DNA from: an uncultured Lachnospiraceae bacterium | GTDB taxonomy: Bacteria > Bacillota > Clostridia > Lachnospirales > Lachnospiraceae | Length of the DNA: 64,000 nucleotides | Reading direction: 5' to 3' | Assembly (NCBI GenBank): GCA_946554445.1 | Contig: CAMNSD010000009.1 | Span: forward strand, 78,293-142,292 | Shown: piece by piece, positions 51,235 to 59,774 of the stretch | Position numbering within the stretch: the first letter of the stretch is position 1 | Layout: each line of letters starts with the position of its first letter | Program-made: the position numbers and the translations under genes | Notes under the pieces: model-generated | What the model saw: the letters and a program-made list of their open reading frames with translations, nothing else | Told to the model about the DNA's origin: nothing | The model's database searches: none

Positions 51235-51522
51235 TTACTCCCGCTCCCTGACTGTCACCAGAACTCTGTCCCCCGGCTGTTTCCCTATCCGGCAACGGAT
51301 ATCTTTACGTACACCTATAATATAACACACGCTTCCGTCAGCATTCTTTACTCCCATATTTACAACACTGCCATCATATGGCTCCCCGTCAAATGTGGCG
51401 TGTACCTTCACCCTTCCCCTCCCAAACTCTTTCCTGATGTCATAGGGGAAGATAACATATGCACCACCTGTCTCCCCCGCTTCGTAGAGCAGAGATTCAA
51501 ATTCATAAATTCTTCCATTCAC
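51235..51522 (-). CDS. DUF1905 domain-containing protein
   Basis: 95 residues, GTG start at 51522 with TTGGAGGATG. Single small beta-barrel-like domain of the DUF1905 family: [58 protein letters not shown] and [19 protein letters not shown]. No signal peptide or membrane segment. It is 40 bases downstream of the carboxylesterase gene on the same strand and ends exactly at the start of the decayed EamA/AraC copy. Biochemical role unknown. Confidence 0.85.
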   Translation of the reverse strand: MNGRIYEFESLLYEAGETGGAYVIFPYDIRKEFGRGRVKVHATFDGEPYDGSVVNMGVKNADGSVCYIIGVRKDIRCRIGKQPGDRVLVTVRERE

Positions 51523-51562
51523 TGCCTACATCCTCCAATCTGTTTCCTCCCCATCTCATACC

Positions 51563-53125
51563 CTAATGCTGTATCTTGTTCTCGCCGCTATTCAACATTT
51601 CCGTTAAATTAGTCGGCGGGAGAATACTGTCTATCTTTTCATATAATTTATCGTCAAAATGATAACGAAGTTCGCATTCCCTGTCGAAAATCATGGTCGG
51701 CTCTTCCTGAACAGTTACAGCCTCCCACACAGGCAGCTTGTCACTTTGGGGCTTACCAGTCCTCACAAACGCCATGAATGCTTCGAACATCTGGCTTTCC
51801 AACCGCTCTCCGACTTCCGGGATCTGACATACCTCTACCAGATCTATATTATGGAAGAAGAAAGGGATGTCCGAACAATGCCATGCAATCTTATTGTGGT
51901 GGATTGGAAATTCCAGCGTGAAATCATACAGATATGTGCCTGCTTTTTCTCCCTGTGCATGCAGCTTGGCAAGCTGTTTTGAGGGCTGTCTCATAATACG
52001 GTCAACCAAAAGTAAGTCTGTTGCATTCTTTCCCGGGTAAATCTCCTGGAACAACTGGATCATTTCATCCGTATGTTCCCCATAGACAGCACTTACAATT
52101 TCTTTTACCTGCTCCTCTGTCAATTGGTTTTTATCATATTCTGCCGGCGTGAATGCAAATTCGCCAAACACACTGCCCACCATAAGCGGGATCTCAAAGG
52201 CTTGCTCTCGGAAACCGTAGTCCAGCGGGTTCCCCTTATAGTAATCATTTACCAGAGGCCCGTTTCCTACATATCCGCCCTGTATAGTGATTGCTGGGCA
52301 TACTTTGTTATAAGCATTGGCAAGCTCATAATAAGGAATCGTCTCAAGCTTCTCCACTTCACCCTCAGAAAGGCCAAGTTCCTTTAAGATTGCCCTAACA
52401 ATCATACGCCCGTCTCCCGTGCAGGATGGCATAAGGGATGCATTGCCCACCCCACTCATGATCAGGCCTCGGTGAAACAGCCCGTCCGCATCCGCAATCT
52501 GCATCAGGTCGGCAACCTTCATTCCGCCGCCTGACTGTCCGAAGATTGTTACATTTTCCGAATCACCACCAAATAAAGAGATATTGTTATGCACCCACTT
52601 AAGCGCAGCTACCATATCCGCATGGCCGGCATTGCCGGAGTTCGCATATTTTTCACCAAACGGGGAAAGGTCAAGATACCCAAGTATATTCAATCTATGG
52701 TTAATGGAAACGACCACCACATCCCCCTGCATGCACATATTGAACCCGTCATAAGCAACCTGCTCGATGGAAGAACCTGCAAAATATCCGCCGCCGTGAA
52801 GCCATACAACCACTGGAAGTTTCTGCTCACTGTCCAGCGTTTTGGTCCAAATATTCAGATTCTGGCAATGTTCATCCTGCGGCCAGTAACGATGCGGCAC
52901 CATAAGTTCGGCATTGGGCGTATCTTTCATCATAAGCGGACACACAAACCCATATGAGGTTGCGTCTTTCACACCCTCCCATCTGCTTTCTTTCGGCATC
53001 TGGAATCTGTCCGCATAAGCATAGGGAACTCCCTTGAAAATATATTCTCCATGATAAAAATATCCTTTCAGTTTACCGCTTGTCGTTTCCAATACGGGCA
53101 CATCGTCAAAATTAAATTCAGCCAT
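51563..53125 (-). CDS. Type-B carboxylesterase/lipase family protein
   Basis: About 520 residues from the ATG at 53125 (GAGGAG upstream; frame open to 53149). Alpha/beta-hydrolase with the oxyanion loop PVVVWLHGGGYFAGSS, the nucleophile elbow VTIFGQSGGGMKVADLM (Ser about 198; GQSGG where GESAG is usual) and the catalytic-His region PIHHNKIAWHCSDIPFFF. The acidic triad member is likely in the VGSVFGEFAF area. No signal peptide, so it should act in the cytosol on small esters. It lies upstream of the DUF1905 gene and downstream of a phosphatase gene. Substrate unknown. Confidence 0.88.
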   Translation of the reverse strand: MAEFNFDDVPVLETTSGKLKGYFYHGEYIFKGVPYAYADRFQMPKESRWEGVKDATSYGFVCPLMMKDTPNAELMVPHRYWPQDEHCQNLNIWTKTLDSEQKLPVVVWLHGGGYFAGSSIEQVAYDGFNMCMQGDVVVVSINHRLNILGYLDLSPFGEKYANSGNAGHADMVAALKWVHNNISLFGGDSENVTIFGQSGGGMKVADLMQIADADGLFHRGLIMSGVGNASLMPSCTGDGRMIVRAILKELGLSEGEVEKLETIPYYELANAYNKVCPAITIQGGYVGNGPLVNDYYKGNPLDYGFREQAFEIPLMVGSVFGEFAFTPAEYDKNQLTEEQVKEIVSAVYGEHTDEMIQLFQEIYPGKNATDLLLVDRIMRQPSKQLAKLHAQGEKAGTYLYDFTLEFPIHHNKIAWHCSDIPFFFHNIDLVEVCQIPEVGERLESQMFEAFMAFVRTGKPQSDKLPVWEAVTVQEEPTMIFDRECELRYHFDDKLYEKIDSILPPTNLTEMLNSGENKIQH

Positions 53126-53218
53126 CCTGTTTTCTCCTCTCTGTGTCAATTGTCCTTTTCATTTCATGTCTCCACAAATTTTCAAATACTTCCAATTTTA
53201 TTATAAACCTTTATGCGT

Positions 53219-53974
53219 TTATTCACAGTAAATTTCTATCAGACGGTTTCTTTTTTCCTCATCCAGGTTATATTCCCTTTCAAAGAATTCATCATAACTG
53301 TTATATTTTCCTTGGATGGAACTGATGGTCAGTCGGATAAAATCTTCCTGAACACCCAGCAGCGGTTCACACATCTGCCTGTATTTTTCAGGAATATTCA
53401 GCTGTCCGGCCAAATCGTCCATTCCCTGTGTCAGGTATTTATTGGAAAGCAGATATTCTTTCACCGCATCTTCCTCGTCCATCCCCAGCGCCATCATGAT
53501 CAAAAAGCCGGCAACTCCCGTCCTGTCCTTTCCGGCAGTACAGTGGAAATAGATATTGCCATCATTTTTTAAAAGAAGTTCAAACAGTCTCTGATATGCC
53601 GGATTTTCAAATGCCATCGTGCTATATCCCTCTTTTAAATATCCAAGAATAGCTTGAAACTGATGTGCATCCATTTTGTTCTTTATTATCTTTTCAAAAT
53701 CAAAACCGTTTTCATCATGCTTTTGCACTCTCAAGGCACTGATCTGCTCATAGTCTGCAACACGAAACTCGTAATCCTTTGCCATTTCAGCTTCCTTGTT
53801 ATCACGAAAGTCAAGAATATGTCTGATTGCTAACGTATGTTCAAAATAATCGGCCTGTTCCTGTGTGATCCGGTTTAAAGCGCCTCCGCGAAAAATCATA
53901 TTCTTCTTCATGACTTTACCATCACCATTTTTATAACCACTAATATCTCTGAAATTACGTATATTCATATTCAT
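53219..53974 (-). CDS. Tyrosine-protein phosphatase (Y_phosphatase3 type)
   Basis: 251 residues, GGAG upstream of the ATG. The family start NIRNFRDISGYKNGDGKVMK and NMIFRGGALNRITQEQADYF is followed by the active-site loop YFHCTAGKDRTGVAGFLIMM with Cys and Arg of the C-x5-R signature, and ALGMDEEDAVKEYLLSNKYL. These atypical phosphatases act on phosphotyrosine or on phosphoinositides in various bacteria. No signal peptide. Neighbours (esterase downstream, M56 protein upstream) give no specific link. Confidence 0.92.
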   Translation of the reverse strand: MNMNIRNFRDISGYKNGDGKVMKKNMIFRGGALNRITQEQADYFEHTLAIRHILDFRDNKEAEMAKDYEFRVADYEQISALRVQKHDENGFDFEKIIKNKMDAHQFQAILGYLKEGYSTMAFENPAYQRLFELLLKNDGNIYFHCTAGKDRTGVAGFLIMMALGMDEEDAVKEYLLSNKYLTQGMDDLAGQLNIPEKYRQMCEPLLGVQEDFIRLTISSIQGKYNSYDEFFEREYNLDEEKRNRLIEIYCE

Positions 53975-54033
53975 CCTTATTTCTCCTTAAACAGCCTCAA
54001 AGGGCCACTGACTAGTTTGCGTGATAGTATAAA

Positions 54034-55869
54034 TCACCCGACATGAGCATATCCCCACGGTATTTCATCGAAACATTTATAAAACTCACTATTATCCCAA
54101 TCTGACACTGGACGATAATCATAGGCAACTCCATTTATATGAAAATTCGGGCAGCTGTCTGTCGCCATAGACAGTTTCACTACATCCCCGTTTGCCAACG
54201 TCAATTCCAAACAGGCACATTGTGTTCCACACTCTGTTCCTCCATATATATATTCCGCATTACGAAACCACTCTTCAAACTTTTGCAGCGTCTCTGCGTC
54301 TGTTATGGTCTGACTATAAAACTGCCCGCCGGTAAAAGTGGACTTAACATCTAACTTAGCGGATACAATATCTTTTATCTGGGAAACATCGTACTGTTGA
54401 TAACCTGCCTTTTCCATTAACATGATCTGTATATAATCGCACAGCTTAGGCGCTTCTATCAAGCACTCCATCATACCATTTTCATCATCATATATGTAAT
54501 ATAAGTACCCTTCTTCAAACGCTCTTATTTCTATGTCATTATAAATTATCTGCCAGCCTCTTTCTTTATGACCTTCCCATCGTTTGTCAAACGGTTCCCC
54601 TTCCAAATCCAGCGCCTCTACTTGCGCTGACAGCCATTCCTGATCCTGGTCTGTAGGAATATAATAATAGTAGGCGTATTCCTTTATCATGGAAGGCTGC
54701 ACCTTGATACATACCTTGTCAGCTTCCGGCTGTTCATAAAGCACGATATCTTGTATCGTATCATCTTCTGCCGGAATTTCTTCCGTCTGTATGGAAATAT
54801 CAGATACCTGTATATCAGCGACAGCTTCCTGCTGAGCAGCACCTTCCTCACCCGGCATCTTCTCCGTGAACTGACTGTTATCCTTAGCTTCCTCCGAATA
54901 GCCATAGGGCTCTGTACTTCCTGCCGGATTCGTCAAAAAACATACCGCCAATATAGCCAATACCGCTGCCGCCGCTACAATAACCCATACTGTCGGCTTT
55001 TTATAATGCAATACGGATTTCACTCTTTCCTTTACCCCTACTTCCCCAAAAGCTAACGGACACACCATGATCAGGCTCCTTGGTCTTGCACAGGATAACA
55101 GCACTTTAGAATACTCTTTTTTCTCTTGGAATGTCATATCTTTGGCTGCTTTTTCATCACATGCCAGTTCAATATCCTTGCAGAACAGAAAATATGAAAA
55201 CCAACAGAGAGGATGAAACCAATAGATACACAACAATAGATAACCCAGCGCTTTCCACCAATAGTCTTTTCTTTTCAGATGCGCAGATTCATGTGCCAGA
55301 ATATAAGGCATCTGTGCCTCACTCAGGGCAGAAGGCAGATAAACTTTTGGCCTTACAATCCCCAAAATAAATGGTGATTTTACGGCATCACAAATATAAA
55401 TATTATCCCTGACACGTACAGCTTCTCTTACAAGTCTATGCAGCTTTCCAGCGCTGCCTATTGCACCAATGATCAGTAGAACCATACCGCCGCCCCAGAC
55501 AAGACCGGCCACATAGGTAATGATCTGCAAGGGTGCCACACTGTTGGATTCCGGATACGCAAAAGTTTCTGTCAGCATTGGGTTTATCGTATTTTCAACA
55601 ATCGTCAGACGGCTGTCTATGGACGGTATATAATTCTGCACTTTCCCTTCCACAACTGTACTGGATTTTATAGGTTCTGCACATGGCACTATACTGAACG
55701 GACTTTCAACAGCAAACGGACAGATCAGCCTGATCGCCACAACTCCCCATAACAGGCAGGTCACCCGTTTGGAAACCTTTCGAAATAACAGCCTGACACA
55801 TAAAACCGCCATGATTAACCATCCGGCCGTAATGCTCATATTTAATAATTTTAAGAAAATGGCACCCAT
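54034..55869 (-). CDS. BlaR1-type M56 membrane metallopeptidase with extra outer domain
   Basis: 611 residues, start 5 bases after the BlaI stop, sharing GAGGAG with its last codons. N-terminal membrane segments (LLNMSITAGWLIMAVLCVRL and LLWGVVAIRLICPFAVES) lead to the M56 zinc site AHESAHLKRKDYWWKALGYL near residue 193, then WFSYFLFCKDIELACDEKAA. A last membrane segment (VIVAAAAVLAILAVCFLTN) precedes an outside domain of about 290 residues with a Glu/Asp-rich linker and a folded end (YIYGGTECGTQCACLELTLA). This end is not a penicillin-binding sensor domain like that of BlaR1, so the signal is probably different. It likely cleaves or inactivates the BlaI repressor. Confidence 0.88.
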   Translation of the reverse strand: MGAIFLKLLNMSITAGWLIMAVLCVRLLFRKVSKRVTCLLWGVVAIRLICPFAVESPFSIVPCAEPIKSSTVVEGKVQNYIPSIDSRLTIVENTINPMLTETFAYPESNSVAPLQIITYVAGLVWGGGMVLLIIGAIGSAGKLHRLVREAVRVRDNIYICDAVKSPFILGIVRPKVYLPSALSEAQMPYILAHESAHLKRKDYWWKALGYLLLCIYWFHPLCWFSYFLFCKDIELACDEKAAKDMTFQEKKEYSKVLLSCARPRSLIMVCPLAFGEVGVKERVKSVLHYKKPTVWVIVAAAAVLAILAVCFLTNPAGSTEPYGYSEEAKDNSQFTEKMPGEEGAAQQEAVADIQVSDISIQTEEIPAEDDTIQDIVLYEQPEADKVCIKVQPSMIKEYAYYYYIPTDQDQEWLSAQVEALDLEGEPFDKRWEGHKERGWQIIYNDIEIRAFEEGYLYYIYDDENGMMECLIEAPKLCDYIQIMLMEKAGYQQYDVSQIKDIVSAKLDVKSTFTGGQFYSQTITDAETLQKFEEWFRNAEYIYGGTECGTQCACLELTLANGDVVKLSMATDSCPNFHINGVAYDYRPVSDWDNSEFYKCFDEIPWGYAHVG

Positions 55870-55874
55870 ATCCT

Positions 55875-56234
55875 TTACTCCTCTGCCCTGTCAATCATCC
55901 TGCGGATTGCCTCTGCTTCCTCCGCTGTGATCCGGGAACCCTGCATAAATGCCGCAATAAATGCCGGAAGAGAACCTGCAAAAGTATCTTCCACATATTG
56001 TCTGCTCTGCATAGAATAGAATGCCTCCCTGGAAATCACGGCAGTTACCACTCCATTTTCATTCCGGAATAACCCTTTATCTATTAATCTCCGCAATACA
56101 TTATGTGCCGTGGTTCTCTTCCAGTTAAATTCTACCGCTGTCATCTTTACCAGTTCAGACGAAGTAACCGGCTCGTGTGCCCAAATCATATCTGCATATC
56201 GTGCCTCAATAACACCTAACTGTATCTCTGCCAT
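55875..56234 (-). CDS. BlaI/MecI/CopY family repressor
   Basis: 119 residues. Winged-helix DNA-binding part: LGVIEARYADMIWAHEPVTS, ELVKMTAVEFNWKRTTAHNV, LRRLIDKGLFRNENGVVTAV, then a dimerisation tail (SLPAFIAAFMQGSRITAEEA). It is followed directly by the M56 protease gene, the standard signalling pair. A 25-bp inverted repeat lies about 15-70 bases upstream of its ATG and should be its own operator. ATG at 56234 with GGAGAAGGAAG. Confidence 0.93.
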   Translation of the reverse strand: MAEIQLGVIEARYADMIWAHEPVTSSELVKMTAVEFNWKRTTAHNVLRRLIDKGLFRNENGVVTAVISREAFYSMQSRQYVEDTFAGSLPAFIAAFMQGSRITAEEAEAIRRMIDRAEE

Positions 56235-56248
56235 GTGCTTCCTTCTCC

Positions 56249-56305
56249 TTTTTGAGACTATTTGTTGTGGTCTCTATTATAGACTACACCAAATAGTCTC
56301 AAAAA
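56249..56305. promoter_or_regulatory. BlaI-type operator, 25-bp arms
   Basis: TTTTTGAGACTATTTG at 56249-56264 pairs with CAAATAGTCTCAAAAA at 56290-56305, and the inner parts (TGTTGTGGTCT and AGACTACA) continue the match with two mismatches. Each arm is itself a short dyad of the AGACTA-n7-TAGTCT type, which fits two BlaI dimers. It covers the expected promoter region of the blaI-like gene. Confidence 0.82.
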
Positions 56306-56451
56306 TCAAGATGTAACGCCACTGGGAAGAAAGTGGAATGAAATGGCTAAAAACAAATTCAACGTAAGCGCTTAATAATCACTGCAAGGCGGCACAAACG
56401 CAGACTGCCGCATATGGCGGTTGACCATAGCGGCAATTAGCTTTTGTTTAT

Positions 56452-57444
56452 TTATATTTTATCTATCCTTTCCAATTCTTCTTTCGTAAAATGCGCGTGT
56501 TCTGCTACAGCTATATTTTCCACAATCTGTTCAGGTTTCGATGCACCAATCAGTACAGAACAGACTTCGTCATCCTTCAACACCCATGAAAGTGCCATCT
56601 GCGCCAGCGTCTGTCCCCGTTCTCCAGCCAGTTCATTCAGACACTTGATCTGTTTCAACCTTCTCTCTGTCAGATCGGCCGCATGCAGAAACCTTGCATC
56701 TTTCGCAATACGGCTATCTTGCGGTATACCATGCAGATATTTGTCTGTCAGCATTCCCTGTGCCAATGGACTAAATGCTATAATTCCTATCCCCGCTTCT
56801 TTGCAGTATGCCTTTACTCCATCTTCCTCGATTGTTCTGTCAAAAATAGAATATCTCCTCTGGTTCACAATAAAAGGACAATGCAATTTCCGTAAAAGTT
56901 CCACCGCCTTTTCCGTATACTCTTTGTCATAATTGGATACTCCCGCATAAAGTGCTTTCCCACTCCTTACAATATCCGCCAAGGCAGTCATAGTCTCCTC
57001 CAAAGGCGTTTCTTTATCCATGCGGTGATGATAGAAAATATCCACGTAATCCAACTTCATACGTTTTAGGCTTTGGTCTATGCTTGCCATTAAATACTTT
57101 CTGCTGCCGTGATCGCCATAAGGGCCACTCCACATATCGTATCCGGCTTTTGTCGTAATCACCAGTTCGTCCCTGTACGGGCGAAAATCTTCATCCATCA
57201 GTCTGCCTAAATTTGTCTCTGCGCTTCCATAGACAGGACCATAATTATTTGCCAGGTCAAATTGCGTAATGCCATGATCAAAAGCCGTCCTGCACATTGC
57301 CTTCATCATGTCATAGTTATCCTTTGATCCAAAATTATGCCAGAAGCCTAATGAAACTGCCGGGAACTTCATCCCACTCTTTCCCACTCTATTATATTTC
57401 ATCTTTTCATAGCGCGTATGGTCTGCTACATAAATATCTGCCAT
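56452..57444 (-). CDS. Aldo/keto reductase (YghZ-like)
   Basis: About 330 residues from the ATG at 57444; an ATG at 57456 is also possible. TIM-barrel AKR features: MKYNRVGKSGMKFPAVSLGF with FWHNFGSKDNY, DHGITQFDLANNYGPVYGSA with catalytic-region Asp and Tyr, SGPYGDHGSRKYLMASIDQS and RMKLDYVDIFYHHRMDKETP with the catalytic His. The cofactor loop LIGASKPEQIVENI is at the end. This set matches YghZ/L-glyceraldehyde-3-phosphate reductase-like enzymes, which use NADPH; the natural substrate varies. No operon partner; it is alone upstream of the IS remnant. Confidence 0.9.
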   Translation of the reverse strand: MADIYVADHTRYEKMKYNRVGKSGMKFPAVSLGFWHNFGSKDNYDMMKAMCRTAFDHGITQFDLANNYGPVYGSAETNLGRLMDEDFRPYRDELVITTKAGYDMWSGPYGDHGSRKYLMASIDQSLKRMKLDYVDIFYHHRMDKETPLEETMTALADIVRSGKALYAGVSNYDKEYTEKAVELLRKLHCPFIVNQRRYSIFDRTIEEDGVKAYCKEAGIGIIAFSPLAQGMLTDKYLHGIPQDSRIAKDARFLHAADLTERRLKQIKCLNELAGERGQTLAQMALSWVLKDDEVCSVLIGASKPEQIVENIAVAEHAHFTKEELERIDKI

Positions 57445-57748
57445 TCCATTTCCCATCCTCTCTATATCAGTTCAGGATATAAATATTCTGTACAATCAAC
57501 TTCAAATATTCAGTCCTCATTTAAATACTTTAACACAAAGTTGTAATTCACACAATTTATAATAACCTGCATTCCCGAATCCTGTGTATATCCTTGTAGC
57601 TTTCAAGATGTGTGATTGCCCTGACACCCTTGATTGTCTTTATATTTACAATACACTTGAAATTTCAAGATATCATATTTTCCATCTTCAAACCGATGTG
57701 GCAGACTAGCATGAGAGACTGGGCGGCGGAACACAGGCAGATTCCATA

Positions 57749-57856
57749 ATGGACAGAATCATCCATAACTCTTATACCATACCTACGACAGATAATAATC
57801 TGAGAAAACTGTACGATTCCAGGAGGGCAAAAGCTGTAATTGATTCATTATGCTAA
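57749..57856 (+). pseudogene. IS21-family IstB helper remnant (C-terminal end)
   Basis: A short open frame reads MDRIIHNSYTIPTTDNNLRK, LYDSRRAKAVIDSLC and a stop. The IMDRI-HN-Y-I and NLRKLYD strings are typical of the C-terminal end of IstB-type transposition ATPases. Only this end survives; the upstream DNA (57480-57748) holds no rest of istB or istA. A hairpin (57880-57905: GGCATGGCTAT / ATAGTCATGCC) follows, then repeats typical of the element's right end. This looks like the scar of an IS21-family insertion. Confidence 0.65.
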
Positions 57857-57937
57857 TTTCATGTATTTACAGTAACGTTGGCATGGCTATGACGATAGTC
57901 ATGCCATTTGTGATAAGACTATATGTAGTATTTTATG

Positions 57938-58019
57938 GTGGCTCTCAAGCATGATAATAATAGTGAAAATGCAGTGGCTCTCAAGTGTGAACACAGTGGC
58001 TTCCAAGCGTGATAATAAT
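57938..58019. repeat. Terminal repeats of the IS21-like remnant
   Basis: Three imperfect copies of GTGGCTCTCAAGCATGA-like units start at 57938, 57974 and 57996 (forms GTGGCTCTCAAGC, GTGGCTCTCAAGTGTGA and GTGGCTTCCAAGCGTGA), two of them followed by TAATAAT. IS21-family elements carry several such repeats at each end as transposase-binding sites, so this fits the right end of the remnant. Confidence 0.7.
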
Positions 58020-58103
58020 CACTGATGCCAGCTATTTTCCCGACAAAGCTCCGCTGATGCTGCACAAAAGATTCATCCTACTTTCAATTATTATTTCATC
58101 AGA

Positions 58104-58526
58104 TTATCTTAACAGCGCCATATTTCCCGTCAATTTATTAACCTTCTTTTTTGCACCACAAATGGCGATACCAAAATAATTCAACTCCGTTTCTGAAACA
58201 TCCTTCATCTTTTCAATAAACTCCTCATAGGTTTTGCACCCCTGTGCAAGGTCTGAGAAATCTACCACCGTCAAATCCGAAAACTCCGGCTCATACAGCT
58301 TCTCTCGGATAGACTTGATCACCTCCACATTTCCCTTTAAGATTGGCACCGGGAATTCAATGATCCCCAAATGACCGTTTCCTGTCCTGTCATATACATC
58401 TGCGCCTACGACCTCCGGCATCTGCTTCCCCAGCGTGATGCCCATGATTGCCGCCGTGTTTGCTATGATGCCAAGCGGCAGGTTCCCGTCAATCACCATG
58501 ACACATTTTTCATTCTGTAAATCCAT
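58104..58526 (-). CDS. DUF2000 family protein
   Basis: 140 residues. Family strings: KCVMVIDGNLPLGIIANTAA, MGITLGKQMPEVVGADVYDR, GHLGIIEFPVPILKG and YFGIAICGAKKKVNKLTGNM. Small soluble protein with a single domain; function not established. The ribosome site (GAGGAA) is formed by the stop region of the small broken gene upstream. It lies between the IS21 scar and a broken gene, in the scarred right third of the window. Confidence 0.85.
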   Translation of the reverse strand: MDLQNEKCVMVIDGNLPLGIIANTAAIMGITLGKQMPEVVGADVYDRTGNGHLGIIEFPVPILKGNVEVIKSIREKLYEPEFSDLTVVDFSDLAQGCKTYEEFIEKMKDVSETELNYFGIAICGAKKKVNKLTGNMALLR

Positions 58527-58529
58527 TTT

Positions 58530-58703
58530 CTATTCCTCTTTTCCGGAGGATTTCTCCTTCTGTTTTTTCTGATAACAGCGGTAGAGATAAGCCCTGCAAA
58601 AGCCTAACCGCCCATACTGCTCCGGCAGTCCTTCCTTCCCCGGAGTATCTGCCAGTATCCTTACGATTCCATTTGCCGCTGCAAACCGCAGGATGTCCTC
58701 CAT
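58530..58703 (-). pseudogene. Broken small gene upstream of DUF2000
   Basis: An open frame of 57 residues starts at 58703 (MEDILRFAAANGIVRILADT then PGKEGLPEQYGRLGFCRAYL) and stops 3 bases before the DUF2000 gene. The same stretch continues upstream in a second frame (EEQIISLFPDRETQVCRI) before a stop, so the parent gene has been frameshifted. The protein family was not recognised. The segment touches the end of the EamA gene region and probably represents what is left of a longer gene. Confidence 0.55.
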
Positions 58704-58778
58704 GTCTATATCCGGCAGACTTGCGTTTCCCTGTCGGGGAACAGGCTAATGATCTGCTCCTCCGTCCTTATCGCAGGC

Positions 58779-59774
58779 TCATTCACTGTTCCCACTCCCT
58801 TTCCCGTTATATTCAGAAAGGAAAAGCCCTGCAACCGCCAGAACCGTTCCCATAACGGAAACCCACGTTACCGGTTCCTTCAGCACCAGTACGGAAGTCA
58901 CCACCGTTATGACGGGAACCATGTAAATATAAACGCTGGTCTTAACCGCACCAAGCACTTTTACCGCAAGGTTCCATGTGACAAAGCAGAGTGCGGACGC
59001 CCCCAGCCCAAGATACAGGATATTCAGCAGATGCGTCACATCCGCAAACCGTTCCAACCCCATTTCACGGTACACAATTTTACAAAAAGCAGTAACATTT
59101 TGTACTCTCGCGGCAGTCGCCAAATGTTCGTGCAAGTACGCCCACTTGGCTCGTTGCCCGCGGAAATCAAAAAGGAACAATGCCGGAACCATGAACAGGA
59201 TGCCGTAAAAGAAAGTCCTCCGCGTGGTGAGTATGACCGGGTAGCCGAAGCTGCTGATCTTCCTTGTCAGTATGGAATAGCACGCCCACACAAAAGCCGC
59301 AAGGACTGCCAGCAAATCCCCCATCAGATTCAGTTCCAGTTTAGAGCCGTTAAAGCTGATTAGCGCAACACCCGCCATCGCCACCACAAATCCTATGAAA
59401 AAATTTGCTTTTAGCTTCCCTTCTGCTTTCAGGAACAGGCGCGACAGGATTGCCGTGAAAAACGGTGCAACCGAAATGATGACTCCCACGTTGGATGCCA
59501 TCGTATATGTAAGCGCGATATTCTCCAGCAGGTAATATAAGCATATTCCGCACAAGCCCGCCAGCACGAAAGTCAGCTCCTGCCTGCGCCCCACGCCTTT
59601 CATACGGTGCGGGCAAACCAAAAAGAGTGCCACAAAACCCATGACAAAACGGAAGAACAGTATTTCCACTGGCTTAAAATCCGTAAGCAGGACTTTGGTG
59701 GATATGAATGTCGTCCCCCATATGACGATGGTAAACAGCGCCGCCAGATGCCCGGCTGATCTCCTACTCCCCAT
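58779..59774 (-). CDS. EamA/DMT family transporter
   Basis: About 331 residues from the ATG at 59774 (AAAGG upstream), overlapping the AraC gene's stop by 11 bases, so it is translationally coupled. Ten membrane segments with the EamA pattern twice: SAGHLAALFTIVIWGTTFIS, TYTMASNVGVIISVAPFFTA, WACYSILTRKISSFGYPVI and [40 protein letters not shown]. It would export or import small metabolites. A decayed copy of its end, with part of the AraC gene, lies at 51012-51230. Confidence 0.92.
   Translation of the reverse strand: MGSRRSAGHLAALFTIVIWGTTFISTKVLLTDFKPVEILFFRFVMGFVALFLVCPHRMKGVGRRQELTFVLAGLCGICLYYLLENIALTYTMASNVGVIISVAPFFTAILSRLFLKAEGKLKANFFIGFVVAMAGVALISFNGSKLELNLMGDLLAVLAAFVWACYSILTRKISSFGYPVILTTRRTFFYGILFMVPALFLFDFRGQRAKWAYLHEHLATAARVQNVTAFCKIVYREMGLERFADVTHLLNILYLGLGASALCFVTWNLAVKVLGAVKTSVYIYMVPVITVVTSVLVLKEPVTWVSVMGTVLAVAGLFLSEYNGKGSGNSE

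Noticed and set aside
54034..56234. Beta-lactam resistance module
   Set aside because: BlaI and M56 genes are present, but no beta-lactamase or PBP2a gene is near and the M56 outer domain is not a penicillin sensor, so no resistance role is claimed.
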